Counted from the first letter of the stretch, positions 23,920 through 32,697 are shown. The stretch is 45,414 nt of DNA from Phaeodactylibacter sp. (GCA_024102975.1 JAGFJD010000089.1:1-45414); one strand, 5' to 3'. The notes: generated from the sequence alone by a model not told the origin. Translations and numbers: made by a program.

Positions 23920-25785
23920 ATGGGAAGATTGCTTTTATTAGCCGTTTTCGGTGGGTTATTTGCTTTTGTCCCGGTGCGGGGGCAGGATTTTATCATGCAG
24001 GGCTGCTACTGGAGTTGCCCGGAGGACGGGCCGGACGTGGAGGTGGATTCGGCAACCCTGGAGTTTTGGGTAGAACGGATGGAAAGCCAGGCCACGGAGC
24101 TGTCCTATGCCGGGTTCTCTTACTTGTGGCTCCCATCGTTGAAAAGGGACAGCCCGGAAGCGGTGAGGCGCCTGATGCGGGGCCTGCAAAAGCATGGCAT
24201 ACAACCCATTGCCAACCTGGAGGTGGAGGACAGCCTTTCCTTTGGCCGCCAGGCGGCCGGCCTTCGGCAGCGCTTCGCGGTGAATGCTTACAGCCTGCAC
24301 CGAAAGCGGGAACTCGACGCCCAGGCCACCGCCCGGGAGATCAACGAAATGTTCGTCAAAGGGTCAGTTCCGCAGCTCGTAGTGGCTGCGCTCCCCTACC
24401 CTGCCGAGCCGGCCCGGCTGGGCAAATGGGCAGCGGAAGTCATTTACTACCTCAACCCCGCCGCCCGTCCCGAGATCGACCCCCGCGTTTACGACTACCC
24501 CCTCCGGGAAGCCCTTCGCCAGGCCTGCGCCGACAGTACCTATGATGTACGCCACCTTTTTGAGCGGAGCATCCGCGACGCCTCTTCCGTCTCGGGGTTC
24601 AACATCGTGACGATGGCCAACCATCCGGTATTCAAGAACCAGAACAACAAACGCGGTGATTGGGACGACCCTATCGGGGCCCCCCTGCTCGCCTATGCTT
24701 ATATCCTCACCAACAACCAACTCGGCCTGCCCTCCATTTACTATGGCGATTATTACGGCGAACAGTCGGAGCTGCCGGAATACATCGGGAAAAGCCCGCT
24801 CAAAAAGGAGATCAACCAGTTGATCAAAGCCCACCGGGATTATATCTATGGCTCCACTGCCGTAGAGTACCTCAACCGGGCGCGCACCGACAAAGGCTCA
24901 TTTTACTATTCGGCGGGCCGGGGTGTCGACAGCACCCGGGTACTGGCCTTCCAGATGGACGGCGCCAATACGCCTGCCGGGAAAGCCGCCGCCGGCGCCG
25001 GGAAAGATATCCTGGTCGTCATCAACTTCGGCAACGACACCCTGGACGCCGTCCAGGAGGTCAACCCGTCCAACCTCCGGGCCGGCGACCTCTTTACAGA
25101 CGTGCTGGGATCTTCCCTCAGCCCCACCTTGAAAACCTTCGCCGATACCGTCCATGCCATTCCCAATGCCGTCCGGCTTCGGCTGCCCCCCCGGTCTTAC
25201 GGGATATGGGTGCAGGGGCGGGCCGAGCGGGTCAGCGCCAGCCCGATCGGCCTGGAAGCTTCCAGCTTTACCGACTACATCGAACTGAATTGGGAAATTG
25301 CCTTCGAGGCAAAATCCATCGGCTACGAAGTAGAGCGGTCGGTCGACGGCAAACCTTTCCAGCGCCTGGCCAGCATTGCCCCCATCGGGCAGGAAGGCGA
25401 GAGCGCTTCCTACCTGTTCATCGACAAGGATGTATTTCCCAATGAACAGTTGTTTTACCGGGTCAAGATGCTGGACAACGAGGGCGGCTACGAGTACTCC
25501 CCCCTGGTGAAAACCCGCCTCCTGAAAAGAGAACTGAGTTTTGAGCTCACCGAAGGGCCTGCCGACTGGGTCAAGTCCGTCCGCGTAAAAAGCAACTACG
25601 ATGCCAAAGCGGAACTGGCGCTCTTCGACGCCAAAGGCGCCAGAGTTATCTACCAGCCTCAGAGCATTCGCAAAGGAGACAACGTCGCCCGGCTGGACCT
25701 GCGCCGGCTGCCCAGCGGCGTATACTTCCTCAGCTTCACCGCCGGCGAGGACAAAAGCTGGTCCAAAAGGCTGGTGAAAGAGTGA
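23920..25785 (+). CDS. Secreted GH13-like (alpha-amylase fold) protein with degenerate active site and T9SS sorting domain
   Basis: The protein has 621 residues. A signal peptide (LLLLAVFGGLFAFVPVRGQ) is followed by an amylase-type start, DFIMQGCYWSCPEDGPD. A barrel with recognisable GH13 landmarks follows: YAGFSYLWLPSL, GIQPIANLEVED at region I, VYDYPLREAL, VTMANHPVFKNQNN at region IV, then the LAYAYILTNNQLGLPSIYYG segment. The catalytic residues are not where they should be. Region I lacks its DxxxNH, the GFRxDxxKH segment and the acid-base Glu region are missing, and region IV has NHP instead of NHD. About residues 445-520 are a fibronectin-like domain (IELNWEIAFEAKSIGYEVER) and the last ~75 residues are a type A T9SS sorting domain ending KSWSKRLVKE. 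It is probably exported and surface-bound as a carbohydrate-binding pseudoenzyme (inference). Confidence 0.75.
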   Translation: MGRLLLLAVFGGLFAFVPVRGQDFIMQGCYWSCPEDGPDVEVDSATLEFWVERMESQATELSYAGFSYLWLPSLKRDSPEAVRRLMRGLQKHGIQPIANLEVEDSLSFGRQAAGLRQRFAVNAYSLHRKRELDAQATAREINEMFVKGSVPQLVVAALPYPAEPARLGKWAAEVIYYLNPAARPEIDPRVYDYPLREALRQACADSTYDVRHLFERSIRDASSVSGFNIVTMANHPVFKNQNNKRGDWDDPIGAPLLAYAYILTNNQLGLPSIYYGDYYGEQSELPEYIGKSPLKKEINQLIKAHRDYIYGSTAVEYLNRARTDKGSFYYSAGRGVDSTRVLAFQMDGANTPAGKAAAGAGKDILVVINFGNDTLDAVQEVNPSNLRAGDLFTDVLGSSLSPTLKTFADTVHAIPNAVRLRLPPRSYGIWVQGRAERVSASPIGLEASSFTDYIELNWEIAFEAKSIGYEVERSVDGKPFQRLASIAPIGQEGESASYLFIDKDVFPNEQLFYRVKMLDNEGGYEYSPLVKTRLLKRELSFELTEGPADWVKSVRVKSNYDAKAELALFDAKGARVIYQPQSIRKGDNVARLDLRRLPSGVYFLSFTAGEDKSWSKRLVKE

Positions 25786-25828
25786 CTCCTGTTGGCAGAA
25801 TGAAGTTCCGGCTGCACCAGGCCACCAC

Positions 25829-26341
25829 TCATAGCTCCAATAACCCTTCCGGCAGGTCCATGCTGATCCGCCGGGCTTCCACGTCCACTTCGAGAATGAG
25901 CTGATCGTTCAGGGGGATGAGCACTTCCCGCGCTTCGTATGGCACAATGGCCATCATCTGCTGGGGCAGCTCGATGACTTCTTCGATCCGGCCGACTTCT
26001 CCCGCCTTGCGGTCGACGACCAGGAATCCTTCCAGCGCGCTGAGGTCAAAAGGCCGCTCCAGGGATTCCCGGGCGACGTCTTCCTCCCGCAAAAGCAGTG
26101 CCTTGCCGGCCAGTTCCAGCGCTGATTCCCGGGAGTCTACTTCCTCCAGTTTGACGATCAGGGGGGATTCGTTGCGGATATATTCTATAAAGAAAGGGAC
26201 GGGATTGCCCAGCAGCTCCAGGAAGATCACCGGCGCGTCGAGAAAGTCGTCGAGAAACGGCTCTTCAACCCTGAACTTCAGCGCGCCTTCCGTGCCGAAG
26301 GCCTTGCCGGCGCGCCCGATCGGGACATACTCTTCTTCCAT
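25829..26341 (-). CDS. rimM: Ribosome maturation factor RimM
   Basis: The protein has 170 residues, the usual length. The N-terminal barrel begins YVPIGRAGKAFGTEGALKFR (family: G-x-hGxxGxhkv). The C-terminal PRC barrel contains GFLVVDRKAGEVGRIEEVIE, LPQQMMAIVPYEAREVLIPL and DVEARRISMDLPEGLLEL, with the closing LPEGLLEL typical of RimM. It binds ribosomal protein S19 and helps mature the 30S head. The usual partners rpsP and trmD are not next to it. It follows the lipoprotein gene by 17 nt and mnmA before that, so it may be read from the mnmA promoter, which groups two translation-related genes. Confidence 0.9.
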   Translation of the reverse strand: MEEEYVPIGRAGKAFGTEGALKFRVEEPFLDDFLDAPVIFLELLGNPVPFFIEYIRNESPLIVKLEEVDSRESALELAGKALLLREEDVARESLERPFDLSALEGFLVVDRKAGEVGRIEEVIELPQQMMAIVPYEAREVLIPLNDQLILEVDVEARRISMDLPEGLLEL

Positions 26342-26358
26342 AATGCAATATTATAGCG

Positions 26359-27177
26359 CTACTGATAACTGACGAGCCGTTGGCGGACGGTGAACCCCTT
26401 CTCCACTTTCTCTTCCCAGGGCAACGATTGACAGACCCCGTCTTCCACGTTGCCGCCGCAACAATCCCGGCAGAGGGTGTCCCAGATGAACACCTCGCGG
26501 CTGACCAGCCCTACTCCCCGGGCGTATTGCTCCCGGGCCAGGCGATACTCCAGGAAATTATTGAGGTAGCGGTTGTCCGCATTCTGCACCGCAACGACGT
26601 CTTCAAATTCCAGGTTTCCCACCATTGCCGGCACGCCGGCTTCGAGGATGCGGTACTGCCAGCCTTTAAACATCTGGATGCTTTCGCCGGCGACAAAAAC
26701 GAACCTCGAATCGTCAAAGAAGGCGTTCCCGTCCCACGACTTGCCTTCCCGGACGGGGAAGACCAGCTTGGTGAACCGGAGGTTATCTTCGGAGCGGATG
26801 GCGCGCTGCCCGTCCCGGGAGAGGGTGAGCACCTTTTCGGGCAGCCAGGGCAGGGTGTCGCTGCGGCGGTAAAAACGTTCCACCCGGTAGAGTATCGCGC
26901 CGGTATTGTCCAGCAGGGTATCTGCTATCACCTCCCGGACGAAGGCCGTGAAGCTATCCACGGAGGTGCCGCCTACAGCCGGGTCATAAATGACGGAATC
27001 CACCTCGTACACCCAGCTCCGGCCTACTTCGAGGGGGAAGTAGTCATAGCCAAAATCATCGATCCGGGCGTCTTCCACCTGGCTATTGCTGCAGGCGCCA
27101 AACAGGGCGGCAGCCACAATCAAAAAAAAGACGGGGTACATGACCGGCATAGGAATAGCTTTTTTAGTGTCGCCCAT
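26359..27177 (-). CDS. Predicted lipoprotein of unknown function
   Basis: The protein has 272 residues. The N-terminus has a hydrophobic segment ending in a lipobox (LIVAAALFGACSN), so it should be lipid-anchored on Cys29. The mature part is beta-rich: DYFPLEVGRSWVYEVDSVIY at its start, then LVFPVREGKSWDGNAFF and a C-terminal VGLVSREVFIWDT. The phrases PLEVGRSWVYEVD and GVGLVSRE are common in Bacteroidota lipoproteins of unknown role. CRDCCGGNVEDGVC gives a small cysteine cluster near the end. The start ATG lies inside the mnmA stop region (14-nt overlap), a sign of translational coupling. No function is proposed. Confidence 0.8.
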   Translation of the reverse strand: MGDTKKAIPMPVMYPVFFLIVAAALFGACSNSQVEDARIDDFGYDYFPLEVGRSWVYEVDSVIYDPAVGGTSVDSFTAFVREVIADTLLDNTGAILYRVERFYRRSDTLPWLPEKVLTLSRDGQRAIRSEDNLRFTKLVFPVREGKSWDGNAFFDDSRFVFVAGESIQMFKGWQYRILEAGVPAMVGNLEFEDVVAVQNADNRYLNNFLEYRLAREQYARGVGLVSREVFIWDTLCRDCCGGNVEDGVCQSLPWEEKVEKGFTVRQRLVSYQ

Positions 27178-28273
27178 TCAGAGAGCTGCCCAGGATGATT
27201 CCGCCGCCGATTACGTCGTCGCCTTCGTAAAAAACGGCGGACTGCCCGGGCGCTACGCCCCGGACGTTGGCCAGGAATTCCACCTCTACTTTATCCCCCT
27301 GCTGCCTCAGCCGGCTCAGCGTGCCATGGTCTTTATACCTGATCTTCGTGACGGCCTCCAGTCCCTGCGGCAGCTCCGCATACTTCATCAGGTTGGCCTG
27401 CCCGACCATCATGCCGTTGCGCACCAGTTCATCCACATGGCCCAGGACGACGGTGTTGGTTTCCGGCTGTATTTCCGTCACATACATGGGTTCGCCGAAG
27501 GCGACGCCCAGGCCTTTGCGCTGGCCGACCGTATAGAAGGGGTATCCCTTGTGCTGGCCGATCACTTCGCCTTTGGCGTTGACGAACTTGCCGCCCCGGA
27601 CTCTATCCTCCAGGCCGTCGACGCGCCGTTTGAGAAAGCCCCGGTAGTCGTTATCCGGCACGAAGCAGATCTCGTAGCTTTCCGCCTTTTTGGACAAGCT
27701 GGTGTAGCCCCAGTCGGCCGCCATCTGCCTCACCTCGGGCTTGGTATAGCCGCCCAGCGGAAAACGGCTGCGCCGCAGGCACTCCTGGCTCAGGCCCCAG
27801 AGGACGTACGACTGGTCTTTCAGGCCGTCTTTGGCACGGGAGATGAAGCGCCGCCCGTCCAGCTCCCTGATCCGGGCGTAATGGCCGGTGGCGATGAATT
27901 CGCAATCCAGGGCGTCGGCCCTTTTGAGCAGGGCGTTCCACTTGATATGCGTGTTGCAGAGCACACAAGGGTTGGGCGTGCGGCCGGCCAGGTATTCGTC
28001 GACAAAATTGTCGATGACGTAATCGCCGAACTCCTCCCTGATGTCGATGATAAAATGGTGAAAGCCCACGTCGACGGCCACCTGGCGGGCGTCGTTGATG
28101 GAATCCAGGCTGCAGCAGCCCGTCTCTTTATGCGATCCCCCGGAGTTGGCGTAGTCCCAGGTCTTCATGGTGATTCCAATGACCTCATAGCCCTGCTCAT
28201 GGAGCATCATAGCCGTCACCGTGCTGTCGATGCCTCCGCTCATTGCAACCAAAACTCTGCCGTGCTTGCTCAT
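27164..28273 (-). CDS. mnmA: tRNA-specific 2-thiouridylase MnmA
   Basis: The protein has 369 residues, the normal length. It thiolates U34 of the Glu, Gln and Lys tRNAs using ATP and relayed sulfur. The PP-loop is LVAMSGGIDSTVTAMML (residues 8-24). The nucleophilic Cys103 is in GRTPNPCVLCN and the partner Cys203 in ESYEICFVPDNDYRGF. The tRNA-contact and ATP-contact parts include DFIATGHYARI-like ECEFIATGHYARI context (CEFIATGHYARI here), KDQSYVLWGL and PFYTVGQRKGLGV. The C-terminal barrel ends GQSAVFYEGDDVIGGGII, the family signature. It heads a run with the lipoprotein and rimM. A CAAAATTA on the plus strand at 28439-28446 (TAATTTTG on this strand) is a possible -7 box but is 166 nt upstream. 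Confidence 0.95.
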   Translation of the reverse strand: MSKHGRVLVAMSGGIDSTVTAMMLHEQGYEVIGITMKTWDYANSGGSHKETGCCSLDSINDARQVAVDVGFHHFIIDIREEFGDYVIDNFVDEYLAGRTPNPCVLCNTHIKWNALLKRADALDCEFIATGHYARIRELDGRRFISRAKDGLKDQSYVLWGLSQECLRRSRFPLGGYTKPEVRQMAADWGYTSLSKKAESYEICFVPDNDYRGFLKRRVDGLEDRVRGGKFVNAKGEVIGQHKGYPFYTVGQRKGLGVAFGEPMYVTEIQPETNTVVLGHVDELVRNGMMVGQANLMKYAELPQGLEAVTKIRYKDHGTLSRLRQQGDKVEVEFLANVRGVAPGQSAVFYEGDDVIGGGIILGSSLNGRH

Positions 28274-28574
28274 GCTGTTATCTATTGCCGTGACTATTGG
28301 TGTTATGGTATTGCGGCGTTATGGCATTGCGGTTGACCCGATGCGGGCCGGTCATTTTGCCCGACAAAGCCCTCATGCGCTTCATGCCAGAATACCGAAA
28401 TACCGGAACACCCACACATTTATTTCTTGTTTAACACGCAAAATTACAAATTTTGCCGCCCTTTGGTTCAATGCACAAAGCCGAATCCCTATATTTGAAA
28501 AAAAGTCTTAATAAAATCCGGATTCAGGCCGTTTTAACTACAGGCTTTAAACACTGTCCAAAAACGAAACAATT
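28274..28574. other. Divergent intergenic region mnmA / rlpA, 301 bp
   Basis: It holds a short direct repeat GTTATGGYATTGCGG (28302-28332), a possible mnmA -7 box at 28439-28446 on the minus strand and the rlpA -7 box listed separately. No gene is supported. Confidence 0.45.
28490..28497 (+). promoter_or_regulatory. Candidate -7 box of the rlpA-like gene
   Basis: TATATTTG matches TAnnTTTG. A TTTG at 28462-28465 is 24 nt upstream, slightly longer than ideal. The predicted leader is about 70 nt. Confidence 0.45.
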
Positions 28575-29465
28575 ATGAGAACTGTCTTCGCCAAATTCCT
28601 TTTTGCCGCTCTTTTCCTCTTTGCGGGCGCCGCTCTTGCCGCCCAGGACAACGAGGAATGGGGGCTGGCCTCCTATTACTCCGACGATTTCCAGGGGAGG
28701 GAAACCGCTTACGGAGTGCCATACGACAAAAACCAACTGACCGCCGCCCACAAACGGCATCCCTACGGCACCAAACTGAAAATCACCCGCCTCGACAACA
28801 ATAAAACTGTGGTCGTCACGGTGATCGACAAAGGCCCCTACATCAAAGGGCGGGTGGTCGACCTGTCTATGGCGGCCGCCCGGCAACTGGGCATCGTCCA
28901 GGACGGCGTAGCGGAAGTAAAGGTGGAGGTCGTGGGGCGCTCCACGGAAACGCCGAAAGCAACAACGGAAACAGCAGCGACAACGGCGCCTCCCAAAAAG
29001 GCAGACGTGCCCACCGCCTTCGACAACGCGGAAAACGCCCGGCGGATCGCCGCCCGCGAGGAGGCGAAAAAAGCGGAAGCCCCTGCCGCGCCAAAGGCGG
29101 AAACCCGGGAACGGACTCCGAACACAGGGTATGTGCCGGCCAACAAGAGCCGCCTGGTGGGCAATGAGTACCAAAAGTACGGCTTGTACCGCATCGTGCT
29201 CGAACAGCCGGGAAACCGGGGCTTCGGCGTACAGGTAGCTTCCCTGGAGAACTACGAGAATGTCTTCAAGCAGGTCGCGGACCTGCAGGCCAAGTGGTTC
29301 GACAACATCCTCATCAGCATTGAACCCAGCTTCGACCGGCCGACGTATAAAGTCCTCCTGGGGCCCTTCGATTCCGAACCGGCAGCAGAAAATTACCGCA
29401 AAAGCCTGGCCTCCAAGCACAAAATCAAAGGGTTTGTGGTGAACCTGGGGGAGATACAGTATTGA
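28575..29465 (+). CDS. rlpA: RlpA-like double-psi beta-barrel protein with SPOR domain
   Basis: The protein has 296 residues. A signal peptide (FLFAALFLFAGAALAAQ) is followed by the RlpA double-psi barrel: GLASYYSDDFQGRETAYGV, then HKRHPYGTKLKITRLDN, VVTVIDKGPYIKGRVVDLSM and AAARQLGI (residues ~27-118). These include the Tyr, His and Asp positions that in Pseudomonas RlpA form the lytic-transglycosylase site (the GKxFDG stretch is here GRETAYG). A Pro/Ala/Glu/Lys linker (~118-185) leads to a C-terminal SPOR domain (GFGVQVASLENYENVFKQVA, then PTYKVLLGPFDSEPAAENYR). SPOR domains bind denuded glycan strands at division sites. It should act in the periplasm on septal peptidoglycan. Confidence 0.9.
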   Translation: MRTVFAKFLFAALFLFAGAALAAQDNEEWGLASYYSDDFQGRETAYGVPYDKNQLTAAHKRHPYGTKLKITRLDNNKTVVVTVIDKGPYIKGRVVDLSMAAARQLGIVQDGVAEVKVEVVGRSTETPKATTETAATTAPPKKADVPTAFDNAENARRIAAREEAKKAEAPAAPKAETRERTPNTGYVPANKSRLVGNEYQKYGLYRIVLEQPGNRGFGVQVASLENYENVFKQVADLQAKWFDNILISIEPSFDRPTYKVLLGPFDSEPAAENYRKSLASKHKIKGFVVNLGEIQY

Positions 29466-29600
29466 ATGAGGGAATGCCTGGTGTGGCGCCAATAACCAGC
29501 AGTAGTGCAACCGGATGTGGGCAATAACCAATAACAACTCCGGCACCCCGACGTCGGGAGCATGGTTGAAGCAGCTATTCCGGAATTCGTTTCCCTGCTG

Positions 29601-30245
29601 CTACTCAATAGTGACTCTCCCCTCCACCGGTTCGAGTTTCAGGATTTCCTCGTTGATGTTGACCACTTCGAAGGGAGTCGGTTGCTGTTGGAAACGAATG
29701 GCCGTACTCTGCCCGGAAGCTCCAGTCGCTTTGAAGCAAACCTCGAAGACGACGCTCTCATCGGGGACGGTGGTGGCCTGCAGGGCGTCGTTGATCCAGA
29801 CGAACGGCAGCAGGCCGTCCTGCAGGCGGTTGTACCCGAAGTCGGCCCGGTCGAGGTAGGGCAACCCCGGGTTGTTCAGGGCTTTAAACTCGAGCACCCC
29901 GGGGTCCCAGGCGATCGTAAACTGCATAGCGAGGAGGTTGACGAAGCCCTTGGCCTGGAAAGCCACGCACACATCGGCGCCGGGGCGGGCCTGAGCGCTG
30001 CGGGCAGTTATCGTCAGCACGTCCCGGCTCTGAGGCGGCGTGTAGGCGGGGCGGGATCCCGTGGTTGGCGCCACGTCCTTTTTTTCAACCGACGCCTCGG
30101 CCGTTGCCGGTTGTTGCGGGCCGGTGCCCTGCGGGGCGGCGGCGGGTTGTTCAGCAACGGCGCCGGCGGCGCCGGCATTTTTGGGTTCATTTCGGCAGCC
30201 GGCCAGGGCCAGCAGCAAAAGTAGAAAGAGCAGAAAATCCTTCAT
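29601..30245 (-). CDS. Cohesin-like domain lipoprotein
   Basis: From the ATG at 30245 the protein has 214 residues, starting MKDFLLFLLLLLALAGC; the reading from 30305 adds 20 residues of no signal character. LALAGC is a lipobox, so Cys17 is lipidated. A low-complexity Ala/Gln/Pro linker follows (~residues 20-75). Residues ~80-214 look like a cohesin-type beta sandwich: QARPGADVCVAFQAKGFVNL, LLAMQFTIAWDPGVLEFKAL, a DESVVFEVCFKATG strand pair and FEVVNINEEILKLEPVEGRV. In Bacteroidota such domains are common outside cellulosomes and probably mediate protein contacts; partner unknown. It diverges from the OmpA lipoprotein gene. Confidence 0.72.
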   Translation of the reverse strand: MKDFLLFLLLLLALAGCRNEPKNAGAAGAVAEQPAAAPQGTGPQQPATAEASVEKKDVAPTTGSRPAYTPPQSRDVLTITARSAQARPGADVCVAFQAKGFVNLLAMQFTIAWDPGVLEFKALNNPGLPYLDRADFGYNRLQDGLLPFVWINDALQATTVPDESVVFEVCFKATGASGQSTAIRFQQQPTPFEVVNINEEILKLEPVEGRVTIE

Positions 30246-30260
30246 GGGCCTTTTTGCCCG

Positions 30261-30268
30261 CAAAGGTA
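30261..30268 (-). promoter_or_regulatory. Candidate -7 box of the cohesin-like lipoprotein gene
   Basis: The minus strand reads TACCTTTG, a full TAnnTTTG match, 15 nt upstream of the ATG at 30245. No good -33 element was seen. Its position supports the short start. Confidence 0.35.
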
Positions 30269-30285
30269 TGGACATGATTTCAGGA

Positions 30286-30319
30286 TTTGGCGTTAATTTT
30301 CCCAAATAGTATAATTTTG
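30286..30319 (+). promoter_or_regulatory. Promoter of the OmpA-lipoprotein gene
   Basis: TTTG (30286-30289), a 22-nt spacer and TAATTTTG (30312-30319) fit the -33/-7 consensus. The start of transcription would be near 30326, which rules out the upstream in-frame ATG at 30287. Confidence 0.55.
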
Positions 30320-30352
30320 CTACATTGCACTATTCCTATTACCTCAACAACC

Positions 30353-31351
30353 ATGACTATGAAGCATTACGCTCTGATCCTATTCGTTGCCGCAGCTGCT
30401 TTTTCCGGTTGCGTGACCCAAAAAGAATACCAGGAACTGGAAGAGCAGAAAAAGTATTACGAGTCGGAGGCCCAGGTCGCCGATTCCCTGCGCAACGAGT
30501 ACAATAAGGTCGCTGAAGAAAACCGGCAGCTGGAGATCGAGTTCCGCAATACCCGCCTCGACCTCGAACAGTATGTAGTGACCAACAAAAGCCTGCAGAA
30601 CAGCTACCTGGCGCTGCTGGAACGCGTGGAGGGCCTCAAAAAGGACCGCAACGAGCTGGACATCACCGCGTCCTACGAAAAATACAACCTGGAACGCCAG
30701 CTGTCCGACCAGCAGCTCAACCTCGATGAAAGCCGAAAACGGCAGGAAGGCCTGGAATACGAACTTTACCAGAAAGACAACCGGCTCAACACCATGGAGT
30801 ACGACTACGCCAACATCAAAGGCGCCCTGGCCGACCGGAACATACGCATCCAGGAACTGGAACAAATGCTGGATACCAAAGAGGCCAACATGAAAGACGT
30901 CCGCGAAGGCCTCAACCTGATGATGAGCCGCTTTTCCAGCAGCGACCTCTCCGTCGAGGACCGCAACGGCAAGCTCTACCTCTCCCTGAGCTCCAACCTG
31001 CTGTTCCCCAGCGGCAGCACCCGCATAGACGCCGAAGGGCAGCGCGCCCTGCGCGAGCTGGCCAACACCCTGAAATCCAACCCCGATATCGACATCGTGG
31101 TGGAGGGCCATACCGACTCCGACGGCGACGCCCTCGCCAACTGGAACCTCAGCGTCGACCGGGCCGTGGCCGTCACCAACCTGCTGGTCTCCTACGGCAT
31201 CAACCCGGAACGGATCACCGCCGCCGGCCGGGGGGAATACCTCCCTAAAGCCCCCAACAACACAGCTTTCGGCAAATCTCTCAACCGGAGGACGGAGATC
31301 ATCATCTCGCCGAAACTGGATGAGTTGTACCAGTATCTGGGGGGGCAGTAG
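30353..31351 (+). CDS. OmpA/Pal-family peptidoglycan-binding lipoprotein with coiled coil
   Basis: The protein has 332 residues from the ATG at 30353 (or 330 from 30359). The signal peptide ends in a lipobox (VAAAAFSGC). Residues ~25-205 form a long charged coiled coil (EYQELEEQKKYYESEAQVAD, with regular Leu and Tyr heptads). Residues ~215-325 are the OmpA C-terminal domain: LLFPSGSTRIDAEGQRALRE, DIDIVVEGHTDSDGD, NLSVDRAVAVTNLLVSYGI and NRRTEIIISP. The Asp and Arg residues that hold diaminopimelate are kept (NLSVDRA, NRRTE). It should sit in the outer membrane and tether it to peptidoglycan across the periplasm. Confidence 0.88.
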   Translation: MTMKHYALILFVAAAAFSGCVTQKEYQELEEQKKYYESEAQVADSLRNEYNKVAEENRQLEIEFRNTRLDLEQYVVTNKSLQNSYLALLERVEGLKKDRNELDITASYEKYNLERQLSDQQLNLDESRKRQEGLEYELYQKDNRLNTMEYDYANIKGALADRNIRIQELEQMLDTKEANMKDVREGLNLMMSRFSSSDLSVEDRNGKLYLSLSSNLLFPSGSTRIDAEGQRALRELANTLKSNPDIDIVVEGHTDSDGDALANWNLSVDRAVAVTNLLVSYGINPERITAAGRGEYLPKAPNNTAFGKSLNRRTEIIISPKLDELYQYLGGQ

Positions 31352-31385
31352 CGCTTTCGGCGCTAAATAAAGAGGGCGTTATTTC
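31349..31385. repeat. Post-stop motif shared with 17493-17528
   Basis: It begins at the stop codon of the OmpA gene with the hairpin AGCGC-TTTCG-GCGCT and continues AAATAAAGAGGGCGTTATT. It may act as a 3' end stabiliser or terminator. Confidence 0.5.
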
Positions 31386-31518
31386 GTCACCAGGAGCAAC
31401 CATACTGCTGGACATTTGACGGGGCGTGTAAATGTGTAAGTGTGTACATGTGTAAAAGAACCAGTCCTCCAAACATTTTATTAGCTGGACCTCCAAAACC
31501 AACCAACACCAGCCTTCT

Positions 31519-32697
31519 ATGAAAAAATGGTGGTTCTCCCTCCTGTTGCTGATCCCGGGCCTGGCTGCCCGTTCCCAGCATCGCTGCGCCGTGCAGCCGG
31601 CACCGCAGGCGGGCATAGCGCCTGCCCCCGATGCCGTGGCCGGCAGGCAAGGCGTCATTACCATCCCTATCGCCGTTCACATTGTCTGGAGCAGCCCGCA
31701 GGAGAACATATCGGACGCGCAGGTGCAATCCCAGATCGATGTGCTGAATGAGGATTTCCGGGCGCGCAACCCGGAAATACCCACCGTGCCCGGGCCTTTT
31801 GCCGGCGATGTGGCCGATATGGAGATCGAGTTCTGCCTGGTGGCCGTGACCCGTACCCAGACGGCTTTTGCCAACATCGCCAACCTCTACGCCGGCGGCC
31901 GGCGCCGGGTTTGCCATGCGGATCTCGGCGGCCGCGACGCCCTGGACCCCGAGCGCTGTCTCAATGCCTGGGTCAGCGCCCGCAATGACGGCGCCTGCGG
32001 GGACGGGACTTTCCCCGATGACCCACAGATTCCGGCCGATGAACAAGGCATCTTCGTCCGCCCGGATTGTTTCGGCACGGCGGGAACGGCAACCGCGCCG
32101 TTCAACCTGGGGCGCACGGCCACTCACGAGACCGGCCACTACCTCAACCTCAAGCACCTCTGGGGGGAAGGCCTGGAAGACCCCCTTTGCCAATCGGACG
32201 ACATGGTGGACGATACCGAGGAACAGGCTTACAGCTATTCGGACTTTACCGGCGGGAATTGCCCCGTCCACCCATCCTTCTCCTGCGGCACGGCGGATAT
32301 GTTCATGAACTTTATGAACCTGCCCGCCGACCGCTGCATGTCGATGTTCACCCGCGGGCAGAAAGAACGCGCCCGGACTGCCCTGGCGGCCTTCCGGCCC
32401 GGACTGTCCGACGCTTCCTGCCTGCCGGTAGCCGCCGAAGAAACCCGCCCGCTCCCGGAAGAAGAACCGGCCTTGCTCTGCAACCCGGCTTCCACGGATA
32501 TAGCCCTTCACCTGCCGAAAAAAGAGGAATACGAAATTGCAATTTTTGACGCTTCCGGCCGTTTACTATTCAGCGACCCCAACGCCTTCGGCAATCCCTA
32601 CTACATTTCCCCAGGTTTATTCATTAACGGTATCTATTATATAAAAATCAGGAATGGAAGGAAAATACACGTCAAAAAGCTTATCATTGCCAGGTAA
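31519..32697 (+). CDS. Secreted pappalysin-like (M43) zinc metalloprotease with T9SS sorting domain
   Basis: The protein has 392 residues. A signal peptide (KKWWFSLLLLIPGLAARSQ) leads to a short pro-region and a metzincin catalytic domain. The extended zinc motif HETGHYLNLKH has ligands His203, His207 and His213, with Glu204 as the base. The Met-turn region is MFMNFMNLPADRCMSMFT. Before it come the family strands IPIAVHIVWSS and ISDAQVQSQIDVLNEDFRAR, and several cysteines typical of M43B ulilysin-like enzymes. The last ~75 residues are a type A T9SS sorting domain (EIAIFDASGRLLFS, INGIYYIKIRNGRKIHVKKL). It should be secreted through the T9SS and digest external protein. Confidence 0.9.
   Translation: MKKWWFSLLLLIPGLAARSQHRCAVQPAPQAGIAPAPDAVAGRQGVITIPIAVHIVWSSPQENISDAQVQSQIDVLNEDFRARNPEIPTVPGPFAGDVADMEIEFCLVAVTRTQTAFANIANLYAGGRRRVCHADLGGRDALDPERCLNAWVSARNDGACGDGTFPDDPQIPADEQGIFVRPDCFGTAGTATAPFNLGRTATHETGHYLNLKHLWGEGLEDPLCQSDDMVDDTEEQAYSYSDFTGGNCPVHPSFSCGTADMFMNFMNLPADRCMSMFTRGQKERARTALAAFRPGLSDASCLPVAAEETRPLPEEEPALLCNPASTDIALHLPKKEEYEIAIFDASGRLLFSDPNAFGNPYYISPGLFINGIYYIKIRNGRKIHVKKLIIAR

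Noticed and set aside
31387..32511. A 374-codon minus-strand frame opposite the M43 protease
   Set aside because: The plus strand carries signal peptide, HExxHxxxxxH zinc motif and T9SS tail; the antisense frame has none.
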